A model generated the notes under the pieces. That model saw only the letters and a program-made list of their open reading frames with translations. It was not told the origin of the DNA and searched no databases. Of a stretch of DNA of 64,000 nt, positions 1 to 6,608 are shown in pieces (position 1 is the first letter of the stretch; each line of letters starts with the position of its first letter). This DNA comes from Ilyomonas sp965277535. Its GTDB lineage: Bacteria > Bacteroidota > Bacteroidia > Chitinophagales > Chitinophagaceae. The DNA lies in the NCBI GenBank assembly GCA_965277535.1, contig OZ255825.1, forward strand, positions 2,170,001-2,234,000, in the 5' to 3' direction. The position numbers were made by a program, and so were the translations under genes.

Positions 1-387
1 ATCAAATCCAATAATAAAAATACTAAGCGTAATGAGATGCGGAAATGCTTGTTGCGAAGATATGTTCACCAACAGCGATTGATTAAACCAAAGTAGAAGG
101 CTTAAACCAATCGTACTTATTAACAAGCTAATAGAAGTGGTATTATTAACCTTGTCGGCAATCGTTTTGTTTTGAATGAATCGAAAATAAGCCGTTTCCA
201 TGCCGTAGGTGAACAGCACATTTAGCAACGGGAGCATTGCATAAATAGAATTCATTCTTCCGTAATTAGCAACGCTGATAATAGAAGAGTAAGTGATAAT
301 AGGAGCCAAAAGGTAATTGATAAACCGCGCCGCAATGCTGCTTACGCCATACCAAACCGTTTGTCCTGCTAAACTTTTTATGCTCAA
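1..387 (-). CDS. Wzx-like oligosaccharide flippase, N-terminal part (runs off window)
   Basis: The reverse strand reads open from the window edge to a TTG at 385-387, giving about 129 residues that begin SIKSLAGQTVWYGVSSIAAR and continue with hydrophobic segments (NYLLAPIIT, LLNVLFTYGMETAYF). That start, with Gly-Gln-Thr-x-Trp-Tyr-Gly before the first membrane helix, is typical of the MOP-superfamily polysaccharide flippases of Bacteroidota, which move lipid-linked sugar units across the inner membrane. No ATG lies in frame upstream before the AT-rich spacer, so I use the TTG. The C-terminal two thirds lies outside the window, so the exact substrate class cannot be judged. Confidence 0.75.
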   Translation of the reverse strand, partial: MSIKSLAGQTVWYGVSSIAARFINYLLAPIITYSSIISVANYGRMNSIYAMLPLLNVLFTYGMETAYFRFIQNKTIADKVNNTTSISLLISTIGLSLLLWFNQSLLVNISSQQAFPHLITLSIFIIGFD

Positions 388-394
388 GAAATCT

Positions 395-467
395 GATTTA
401 TGATTTGTGATTGATGATTTATAATTTGAGTGACGAGCGTTTACTTCGCAATCTTAAATCATAAATC
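395..467. repeat. Short inverted repeat in intergenic spacer
   Basis: GATTTATGATTT at 395-406 is exactly inverted as AAATCATAAATC at 456-467, with further partial copies between them. Such AATCATAAATC-type low-complexity stretches are common between Bacteroidota genes. It lies between two genes read leftward. I see no clear function. Confidence 0.35.
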
Positions 468-481
468 TTACATCAAAAATA

Positions 482-1276
482 CTAATAGCTGTCTCCGTCA
501 ATCATGTTGCCCAGGGTTCCCAAAATGCTGCCTTCCTCTTTGCGTTGCGTAGTGCCATACATCAGGATGCGATGCGCCAAACGGCTTACAGGCAAGGTTT
601 GTATCCAAATGATTCCAGGACCGCGAAGCGTGGCAAAAAACAAACCTTCGCCACCAAAAAATGAGTTCCGGATGCCGCCAATAAATTGAATGTCGTAATC
701 AACCGTAGCCGTATAACCTACAAGGCAGCCTGTATCAATTTTTAGAATTTCACCGGCAGCCAGTTCTCTTTGAAACACATGACCACCGGCGTGCATAAAC
801 GCCATGCCATCGCCTTGTAACTTTTCCATAATAAAACCTTCGCCGCCAAACAAGCCGGTTCCCAATTTGCGCTGAAAAGCAATACTGATGCTTACGCCTT
901 TTGCCGCGCACAAAAACGCATCTTTCTGACAAATAACAGTGCCGCCCAATTGTTGCAGATTCAGGGCAATAATTTTACCAGCGTACGGCGCTGCAAAGCT
1001 CACATGCTTTTTGCCATAGCCTACGTTGGTAAAAGCAGTCATAAACAAACTTTCGCCAACCAACACGCGCCTGCCCGCATTCAACAGTTTATTAAAAATA
1101 CCACCGCTTTGCTGTGTGCTGCCATCTCCAAAAATGGTTTGCATTTGTATGCCATCATCCATCATTAAAAATGCGCCGCTTTCAGCAACAGCGGTTTCCT
1201 GCGGGTCGAGTTCTATCTCCACATACTGCATTTCTTCACCCACAATGGTATAATCTATCTCGTGGTTTTGTATCAT
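482..1276 (-). CDS. AIM24 / TIGR00266 family protein
   Basis: A 264-residue protein matching the AIM24 (DUF124) family, which has a double-stranded beta-helix-like fold and no settled bacterial function. The hallmark glycine-rich turns appear twice: FGGEGFIMEKLQGDGMAFMHAGG-type near residues 143-165 and FFGGEGLFFATLRGPG near 208-225. There is no signal peptide or membrane segment, so it is probably cytoplasmic. Length fits the family (about 220-270). It stands alone between a flippase gene and a divergently read small exported protein. A TTTGTTTTTG word sits a few bases upstream of its ATG. The family call is firm; the role is unknown. Confidence 0.88.
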   Translation of the reverse strand: MIQNHEIDYTIVGEEMQYVEIELDPQETAVAESGAFLMMDDGIQMQTIFGDGSTQQSGGIFNKLLNAGRRVLVGESLFMTAFTNVGYGKKHVSFAAPYAGKIIALNLQQLGGTVICQKDAFLCAAKGVSISIAFQRKLGTGLFGGEGFIMEKLQGDGMAFMHAGGHVFQRELAAGEILKIDTGCLVGYTATVDYDIQFIGGIRNSFFGGEGLFFATLRGPGIIWIQTLPVSRLAHRILMYGTTQRKEEGSILGTLGNMIDGDSY

Positions 1277-1403
1277 AACAGGTTTTTGTTTTTGTTCGTT
1301 TTTTATGAAGTAGCAAGGAAGCCTTTTGTTTATATTTTTTTATTAAACCAAAATAAAGGCAAGCCTTCTGAACCCTTATTGATAAAAAACAAAAATAGTT
1401 TTT

Positions 1404-1799
1404 ATGATACAACTGATTGTTAAATGCACCGTACTATTTGTATTGGTTACAAGCTTTTCGCAGGCTACTCATGCACAACGCATTTTTGTTGATGTTCAGC
1501 CGCAGGCAAGAGCAGTGCCGCGTCCGTTGGCGCCGCGTTCCAACTACGTTTGGATAGATGGCGAATGGGTACGCCGCGGCAGGCATTATGTGTATCAGCC
1601 GGGCTATTGGGCATCGCCGCGTGCAGGTTGGGTATGGATGCCCGGCCGATGGATAAGAGAGCGCAGAGGCTGGTATTGGACTCCAGGCTCTTGGAAAAGA
1701 GTTCAGCCTCTTTCAACCCTTGCTTTTGTTTTTGCCGCTTTTGTTTACGTCTTTTTATGCCCGCTTTATTTACAAAATTCTACATTATCGCAATATTAA
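1404..1799 (+). CDS. Exported YxWxxGxW repeat protein
   Basis: A 131-residue protein with a signal peptide (about residues 1-24, ending THA|Q) and four repeats of the aromatic motif YxWxxGxW: YVWIDGEW (48-55), YVYQPGYW (62-69), WVWMPGRW (76-83) and WYWTPGSW (90-97). Such small WxxGxW proteins are periplasmic or outer-membrane-associated and functionally uncharacterised. The tail after residue 100 is odd: it lacks the repeat, is strongly hydrophobic (TLAFVFAAFVYVFLCPLYL) and its codons contain the iterated word TTTGTTTTTGC at 1725-1735. The tail could be a helix or the result of a shifted or extended reading frame. Confidence 0.7.
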   Translation: MIQLIVKCTVLFVLVTSFSQATHAQRIFVDVQPQARAVPRPLAPRSNYVWIDGEWVRRGRHYVYQPGYWASPRAGWVWMPGRWIRERRGWYWTPGSWKRVQPLSTLAFVFAAFVYVFLCPLYLQNSTLSQY

Positions 1800-1912
1800 A
1801 ATTCGATTAAAAACAAATTAGAACTCGCTTAAAATTGGTTTTGCTGTTGCAGCCGTAATATAATGTTGTGTAATTTACACCTTCATTCAAAAACAATAAA
1901 AAGAATCCAATC

Positions 1913-2071
1913 ATGAAAACAGAACTTGTAACATCTTCGCTGTTATCAGCAATCTTATTTTCATTTCAGTGGGCATCAACACGGGTGCTAAGTGTAGTAT
2001 TAAAACCATTAGTAAGGTTAATGATGCGGTTTTGTATGCCGTCGTTTGTATCACGTTTTTTAATGCAGTAA
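1913..2071 (+). CDS. Possible 52-aa small protein, possibly frameshifted
   Basis: ATG at 1913 opens a 52-codon frame (MKTELVTSSLLSAILFSFQW...) with a hydrophobic stretch at residues 8-20 that could be a signal or membrane segment. From about 1960 a second frame (...INTGAKCSIKTISKVNDAVL...) runs to a stop at about 2113 and looks equally protein-like, so the pair could be one gene broken by a single indel. A hairpin terminator follows at 2170. I do not recognise either sequence; either could be noncoding. Confidence 0.25.
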   Translation: MKTELVTSSLLSAILFSFQWASTRVLSVVLKPLVRLMMRFCMPSFVSRFLMQ

Positions 2072-2169
2072 GCTTAAAAGTATTGAATCCAATAGCACAT
2101 GGAAATGTGTCCTAAATTTCCGGACAAAAGATAAATAGTAAGAATCTATAGAATTTGTAATAAGAAAAG

Positions 2170-2203
2170 AAAACGTTCCGAATTGAAAGATTCGGAACGT
2201 TTT
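2170..2203. terminator. Perfect 13-bp hairpin terminator
   Basis: Arms 2170-2182 and 2191-2203 (AAAACGTTCCGAA and its exact inverse) with an 8-nt loop, A-rich on the left and T-rich on the right, so it could work in both directions. It lies between the small ORF at 1913 and the DUF4142 gene. The iterated word TTTGTTTTTGC follows at 2212-2222. Confidence 0.75.
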
Positions 2204-2346
2204 TATTTGCTTTTGTTTTTGCCATAAAATCCTGCCGAATATTGCCGGCAAACAGAATCGCTTGATTTTTTATGTAAAAACAAATCGGGCTTATTTTCTT
2301 CATCTTCTTCTTATGGCTTGCCATTTGTTTCAACCAATAAAAAACT

Positions 2347-2907
2347 ATGAAACAAATACTTTGCATTGCCAGCTTTGCTGCTGTTGTTTTGCTTACACAA
2401 GCCTGCGGTAACGGTAACAACAAACAGGACAGCGTTGACAGCGCGCGTGCTCAAAACGACAGCACACCGCATACCAACACCGATGCTTCGGATTTTCTTA
2501 CCAAAGCCGCCAGCGGTGGAATGCTGGAAGTGCAGCTTGGGCAACTGGCGCAACAAAAAGCAGCCAGTCAGCGCGTGAAAGATTTTGGTTTGATGATGGT
2601 GCGCGATCACACCAAAGGCAATGTTGAATTAAAAGGGCTTGCTCAGCAAAAAGGCATCGCCATCCCGCAAAGTTTATCGAACGACGCTCAAAAACATTAC
2701 GATGAACTGAGCAAAAAAAGCGGAAAAGATTTCGATAAAGATTATATGGGTTTGATGGAAAGCGACCATAAAGAAGACATTGAAGAATTTACTGATGCGA
2801 GCAAAAATCTACAAGATTTAGCCATAAAAGGATTTGCAACGCAAAACATCCCGATGCTGCAAATGCACTTAGATTCGGTGAAAGCGATTAATGAAGTTTT
2901 GAAGTAA
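2347..2907 (+). CDS. DUF4142 lipoprotein
   Basis: A 186-residue predicted lipoprotein: hydrophobic signal with lipobox LTQAC, lipidated Cys at residue 20, then a Ser/Asp/Thr-rich linker (about 21-45) and a DUF4142 domain (about 46-180) beginning SDFLTKAASGGMLEVQLGQL. DUF4142 proteins have a ferritin-like helical fold; many are periplasmic or envelope proteins of unknown role, sometimes stress-linked. The helical pattern and the conserved VKDFGLMMVRDH are clear. The gene is monocistronic, with hairpins before and after it. Confidence 0.88.
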   Translation: MKQILCIASFAAVVLLTQACGNGNNKQDSVDSARAQNDSTPHTNTDASDFLTKAASGGMLEVQLGQLAQQKAASQRVKDFGLMMVRDHTKGNVELKGLAQQKGIAIPQSLSNDAQKHYDELSKKSGKDFDKDYMGLMESDHKEDIEEFTDASKNLQDLAIKGFATQNIPMLQMHLDSVKAINEVLK

Positions 2908-2959
2908 GATAAAAGTGGTAAAAGCAAAGCGTTCCGAAGCTGTCCGAACCTCACTACAG

Positions 2960-2996
2960 ATAAGGTTCCGAATCTTTTAAAGGTTCGGAACCTTAT
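2960..2996. terminator. Bidirectional hairpin terminator between convergent genes
   Basis: Arms 2960-2972 (ATAAGGTTCCGAA) and 2984-2996 are exact inverses with an 11-nt loop. It sits in the 108-bp space where the DUF4142 gene (+) and kbl (-) converge and probably serves both. The core TTCCGAA/TTCGGAA is shared with the hairpin at 2170. Confidence 0.8.
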
Positions 2997-3015
2997 GTTT
3001 TTAAAATGTTTGTTT

Positions 3016-4215
3016 TTATCCATTTTTCTCCTTTAGCACACCCAATTCCTTACCCACTTTTGTAAAAGCAATAATGGCTTTGTCTAAATGATATTGCTCA
3101 TGCGCGGCGCTCAATTGTACACGAATGCGTGCCGCCCCTTTTGCCACTACCGGAAAGAAAAATCCAATCACATAAATGCCTTCCTCCAGCAGCTTCGCAG
3201 CAAAATTTTGTGCTACCACCGCATCGTACAACATGATGGGAACAATTGGGTGATCGCCGGGCTTAATATCAAAGCCGGCTTCCGTCATTTTGGTGCGAAA
3301 ATATTTGGTGTTGTATTCCAGCTTATCTCTTAGCTCTGTGGTTTCTGTAAGCATTTCAAGCACCGCAATAGAAGCGCCTACAATACTCGGTGCAACGGTG
3401 TTGGAAAACAAATACGGACGGCTTCTTTGCCGAAGCAATTCAATGATTTCTTTTCGTCCCGAAGTAAAGCCGCCGCTTGCCCCACCCAGGGCTTTGCCAA
3501 GCGTTCCGGTGATGATGTCAATCTTGCCCATTACGCCGCGATATTCATGTGTGCCTCTTCCCGTTTTGCCTAAAAAACCTGAGCTATGGCATTCATCAAT
3601 CATAACAATGGCATTATATTCTTCAGCCAGTTCTACAATGGTATCCAACTGCGCAATGGTGCCATCCATACTAAACGAACCATCAGTAACAATGATGCGG
3701 TTGCGCAGGGTTTGCGTTTGCTTTAGTTTATCTTCCAGATCTTCCATGCTGTTGTGTTCATAGCGATAACGCTGCGCCTTGCAAAGCCGCACGCCGTCTA
3801 TAATGGAAGCATGATTTAAAGCATCGGAAATGATGGCGTCTTGCTCGTTAAACAAGGGCTCAAATACACCACCGTTGGCATCAAAACAAGCCGCGTATAA
3901 AATGGTATCTTCTGTTCCTAAAAATTGGGAGATGCGGTGTTCCAGTTCTTTGTGAATGTCCTGCGTGCCGCAGATAAAACGCACACTGCTCATGCCGTAG
4001 CCATGCGTGTTAATGGCTTCGTGTGCGGCTTCTATCACTTTGGGATGAGATGACAAACCGAGATAATTATTCGCGCAAAAATTCAATACCGTTTTGCCGC
4101 CCACTTCAATCTCCGGTCCTTGTTCGCTGGTGATGATTCTTTCCCGCTTAAATAATCCTGCACCTTCAATTTCAGTCAACTCGTTTTGAATACGGCTTAC
4201 AAATGTTTCGTTCAT
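3016..4215 (-). CDS. kbl: Glycine C-acetyltransferase (2-amino-3-ketobutyrate CoA ligase)
   Basis: A 399-residue PLP enzyme of the alpha-oxoamine synthase family. It cleaves 2-amino-3-ketobutyrate with CoA to glycine and acetyl-CoA, the second step of threonine catabolism. Visible motifs: NYLGLSSHP near 50-58, VMIDECHSSG with PLP-ring Asp at 208, and the Schiff-base Lys at 241 in TGTLGKALGG. I start at the ATG at 4213-4215 (MNETFVSRIQ), which gives the usual ~397-aa length; an in-frame ATG 16 codons upstream would add an atypical hydrophobic tail. No threonine dehydrogenase gene is adjacent. The related serine palmitoyltransferase and BioF are less likely given the N-terminus and length. Confidence 0.93.
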   Translation of the reverse strand: MNETFVSRIQNELTEIEGAGLFKRERIITSEQGPEIEVGGKTVLNFCANNYLGLSSHPKVIEAAHEAINTHGYGMSSVRFICGTQDIHKELEHRISQFLGTEDTILYAACFDANGGVFEPLFNEQDAIISDALNHASIIDGVRLCKAQRYRYEHNSMEDLEDKLKQTQTLRNRIIVTDGSFSMDGTIAQLDTIVELAEEYNAIVMIDECHSSGFLGKTGRGTHEYRGVMGKIDIITGTLGKALGGASGGFTSGRKEIIELLRQRSRPYLFSNTVAPSIVGASIAVLEMLTETTELRDKLEYNTKYFRTKMTEAGFDIKPGDHPIVPIMLYDAVVAQNFAAKLLEEGIYVIGFFFPVVAKGAARIRVQLSAAHEQYHLDKAIIAFTKVGKELGVLKEKNG

Positions 4216-4288
4216 AAAATAATCGTTATCCTGCAAAAGTAAAGGGGAAGAAATATTCAGCATCTTTACTTTTTATAAACAGGGAACT

Positions 4289-4702
4289 ATGTGGTGGATC
4301 TATGCTTTGCTTTCGGCCCTTTTTGCGGCGCTCACAGCCATCTTTGCCAAGATTGGAATTAAAGGTGTAGATACCGATCTGGCAACTGCCATTCGCACCA
4401 GCGTAATCCTGGTGCTTGCCTGGGCCATTGCCATCTTTAGAGGTGGTGTTGCTACTACAGGTTCGTTAACCAAACAAAACCTGTTGTTCCTCCTGTTGTC
4501 AGGCATGGCAACGGGCTTATCGTGGATATTTTATTTTAAAGCGTTGCAATTAGGAAAGGTATCGCAGGTAGCGCCGGTTGATAAGCTAAGCGTTGCCATT
4601 GCCATTGTACTTTCTATTTTATTTTTGGGTGAACAACTAACGCTGAAAACCGCTGTGGGCGCGGGCTTGATTATTACGGGAACGGTTGTGTTGATACTAT
4701 GA
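4289..4702 (+). CDS. Single-domain EamA/DMT transporter
   Basis: A 137-residue membrane protein with five hydrophobic segments (about 3-22, 35-52, 66-85, 95-112, 119-137) covering one EamA repeat. It belongs to the half-size drug/metabolite transporters (COG2510-like) that must dimerise to form a full carrier. The motif LYFGKVSQVAPVDKLS-like (ALQLGKVSQVAPVDKLSVA) between helices 3 and 4 is typical. Substrate is unknown. It is divergent from kbl with 73 bp between the starts. Confidence 0.85.
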   Translation: MWWIYALLSALFAALTAIFAKIGIKGVDTDLATAIRTSVILVLAWAIAIFRGGVATTGSLTKQNLLFLLLSGMATGLSWIFYFKALQLGKVSQVAPVDKLSVAIAIVLSILFLGEQLTLKTAVGAGLIITGTVVLIL

Positions 4703-5018
4703 ATTTTACCGCAGAGAGTTTATTTGCTCTGGAAAAATTCAATTCACTCTTGTGTTTTTGTATAACTCAGATTTTTTTCTTCAAAACAGAGAACGTTATT
4801 TTTATCGGGATATTTTTAGAGAGATAAATAATCATTCGCACAGAGAGAACGGAGCTAACAGAGAGTATTTTGTATTCCTCTGTGGCCTCCTTTCCTCTGT
4901 GCGCAATCTCTTTCCTTATAAAGCCGGAGTTATTTCTTCAAAACACTAAAGCAAATCTTTTATGTAAATACGCTGCAGTGAAAAATTATCTTTAAATAAA
5001 AAATCAACAAAAACAAAA
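4703..5018. other. 316-bp intergenic stretch with CAGAG-type repeats
   Basis: There is no credible gene here. It contains two imperfect CCGCAGAG/CACAGAG repeat copies (4709-4735 and 4837-4903) and an A-rich leader just before the NIF3-like gene, including TATCTTTA at 4987-4994, which resembles a -7 box (TAnnTTTG). Confidence 0.5.
4837..4903. repeat. Dispersed CACAGAG...CTCTGTG palindromic repeat
   Basis: An imperfect inverted repeat: CGCACAGAGAG on the left answers CCTCTGTGCG on the right, with internal CAGAGAG / CCTCTGTGG. It is one member of a family seen also at 10941, 23760, 31544, 49808 and 54040, always between genes. Confidence 0.55.
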
Positions 5019-5915
5019 ATGGAAAGAAGGAAGTTTATCAACACACTATCAAAAACAGTTGGCAGCGCTGCCGTTTTATCAATTCCCATGGTGAGTAAAG
5101 CAACGGATGTATTCAACACCAAAGCAAATATTACCGTGGGTGAGATTATGGATTTGTTTATAAAACAGGTTCCTGGCGCACCGTTCCCTAACACAGTTGA
5201 CACGTTAAAAGCCGGAAGCCGTGATACGGTTGTATCCGGCATTGTTACCACTATGTTTGCCACGATTGATATCATTAAAAAAGCAATCGGACTGAAAGCC
5301 AATTTTATCATTGCACATGAACCAACTTTTTATAATCATGAAGACAAAACAGACTGGCTGCAAGGCGATGACGTATATCAATATAAAAAGAATTTATTGC
5401 AGCAGCATAACATTGCTGTTTGGCGCAACCACGATACCATTCATCACCTGAAACCTGACGGTGTTGGTGAAGGCGTGCTGAACCAATTGGATTGGAAGCA
5501 ATACTACGACGGCAATACAAACGCCATCGTAAACATTCCTTCCACGAGCTTAGATGCTTTAATAAAACATGCAAAACAAAAGCTCCACATAGAAGAAGTG
5601 AGATACATTGGCAACCTGGAGCAGCAATGCAAAAAAGTGTTGCTGTTGCCTGGCGCTGCCGGTGGAGAAACACAGATAAAAATGTTGGGCAAAACCAAAC
5701 CTGATGTGCTGATGTGTGGTGAGATACATGAATGGGAAACGGCAGAATATGTGCGCGATGCAAGAGCGGTGGGTGAAGAAGTTTCGCTTGTGGTGCTTGG
5801 GCATATTGCGAGTGAAGAACCTGGCTCGGAATGGATGAAAAACTGGCTGAATAAAAACGTGCCTGATATAGCTGTAACGCACCTTCCGGCAGGCAATTCG
5901 TTATCGTTTGCTTAA
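5019..5915 (+). CDS. NIF3-like dinuclear metal protein with export signal
   Basis: A 298-residue NIF3/YbgI-family protein. The family forms hexameric toroids with two metal ions per subunit; the reaction is not settled. Likely metal-binding motifs: FIIAHEPTFYNHED (about 93-106), CGEIHEWE (about 234-241) and VLGHIASEEPG (about 258-268). Unlike classical cytoplasmic NIF3 proteins it starts MERRKFINTLSKTVGSAAVL, a twin-arginine-like signal followed by a hydrophobic stretch to about residue 28, so I infer export or envelope anchoring. It stands alone; an A-rich leader precedes the ATG. Confidence 0.85.
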   Translation: MERRKFINTLSKTVGSAAVLSIPMVSKATDVFNTKANITVGEIMDLFIKQVPGAPFPNTVDTLKAGSRDTVVSGIVTTMFATIDIIKKAIGLKANFIIAHEPTFYNHEDKTDWLQGDDVYQYKKNLLQQHNIAVWRNHDTIHHLKPDGVGEGVLNQLDWKQYYDGNTNAIVNIPSTSLDALIKHAKQKLHIEEVRYIGNLEQQCKKVLLLPGAAGGETQIKMLGKTKPDVLMCGEIHEWETAEYVRDARAVGEEVSLVVLGHIASEEPGSEWMKNWLNKNVPDIAVTHLPAGNSLSFA

Positions 5916-5952
5916 AGAGAAGAGTTGATTTTATGGATAAAAACAAATCGTT

Positions 5953-6294
5953 ATGGCACAGAATATTCCGTTTGCCAACAGGGTAAGAGAAGCGCTGGCA
6001 AACACGCCGGATGTAACGGAGAAAAACATGTTTCGGGGCACCGCTTTTATGGTAGATGATAAACTCTGCATCAGTGTAGGAGATGATAGCATGATGTGCC
6101 GCATTGATCCGGCAATGCACGAAGAACTGGTTGAGAAAGGGGGCTGTCGTACAATGATGATGAAAGGGCGCGAATACAAAGGTTATGTTTTGGTTGATGA
6201 AGACGCGGTAAATAACAACAGCGAGTTACTGTATTGGGTGAATCTTTGTTTGGATTTTAATAAGCACGCAAAGTCATCTAAGAAAAAGAAGTAA
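5953..6294 (+). CDS. TfoX N-terminal domain protein
   Basis: A 113-residue protein consisting of one TfoX/Sxy N-terminal domain: the KNMFRGTAFMVDDKLCISVG strand pattern near residues 23-43 and the GREYKGYVLVD segment near 72-82 are typical. The C-terminal TfoX helix-hairpin domain of true competence regulators is missing, and the tail is a Lys-rich SSKKKK. Stand-alone TfoX-N proteins are widespread and mostly uncharacterised, so a competence role cannot be claimed. It lies 37 bp after the NIF3-like gene on the same strand and may be co-transcribed; a strong hairpin follows. Confidence 0.85.
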   Translation: MAQNIPFANRVREALANTPDVTEKNMFRGTAFMVDDKLCISVGDDSMMCRIDPAMHEELVEKGGCRTMMMKGREYKGYVLVDEDAVNNNSELLYWVNLCLDFNKHAKSSKKKK

Positions 6295-6314
6295 AAACAA
6301 ATGAGACGCTGTTG

Positions 6315-6363
6315 TGATTGATACACCTATAAGGTTTTAAAAACCTTATAGGTGTATCAATCA
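6315..6363 (+). terminator. 24-bp perfect palindrome, terminator
   Basis: Arms 6315-6338 and 6340-6363 are exact inverses separated by one base; the core reads GGTTTT-A-AAAACC. It follows the TfoX-N gene by 20 bp and separates it from the hexosaminidase gene. The near-zero loop means the top of the stem must open to form the hairpin. Confidence 0.7.
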
Positions 6364-6608
6364 ACCGCCCTCATTCTTCATTGCCAATGTTTGTTTTTGC
6401 CTGAATATTTTTGAAGAAGATTTGGTCAACCGGACAACTGCGCCGAGCCGCCGATGGCTAAAATTTTGATTGATTGCCTCCCGGTTACTGGAAACGGAAG
6501 TGCAATGCCAGTCTATATTTTACAGATACTTGTCAATTTTTTACCAAACAGATTCAACAGTTACCGGTCAATTCCACAAACCGAAGGAAGTTTTTATTTT
6601 TGTTTCAA
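6364..6608. other. Upstream region of the hexosaminidase gene
   Basis: About 245 bp with no convincing gene. It contains the iterated word TTTGTTTTTGC at 6390-6400 and an exact Bacteroidota -7 box next to the gene start (6595-6602). Open frames through here are in frame with or overlap the hexosaminidase but look unlike its homologues. Confidence 0.5.
6595..6602 (+). promoter_or_regulatory. -7 box TATTTTTG of hexosaminidase gene
   Basis: An exact match to the Bacteroidota TAnnTTTG -7 element ends 6 bp before the ATG at 6609, which would make the mRNA almost leaderless. No TTG is found 19-21 bp upstream, so support is partial. Confidence 0.35.

Noticed and set aside
3290..3763. 157-codon frame opposite kbl
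   Set aside because: Shadow of the kbl gene; Ser/Val-rich low-information sequence.
5308..6120. 270-codon frame opposite the NIF3-like gene
   Set aside because: It is antisense to a well-conserved protein, contains no recognisable family and has Cys/His-rich composition typical of shadow frames.
5953..6294. Competence regulator TfoX linked to the uptake-like word
   Set aside because: Only the TfoX-N domain is present. Tempting in view of the iterated 11-mer, but stand-alone TfoX-N proteins have no proven competence role.
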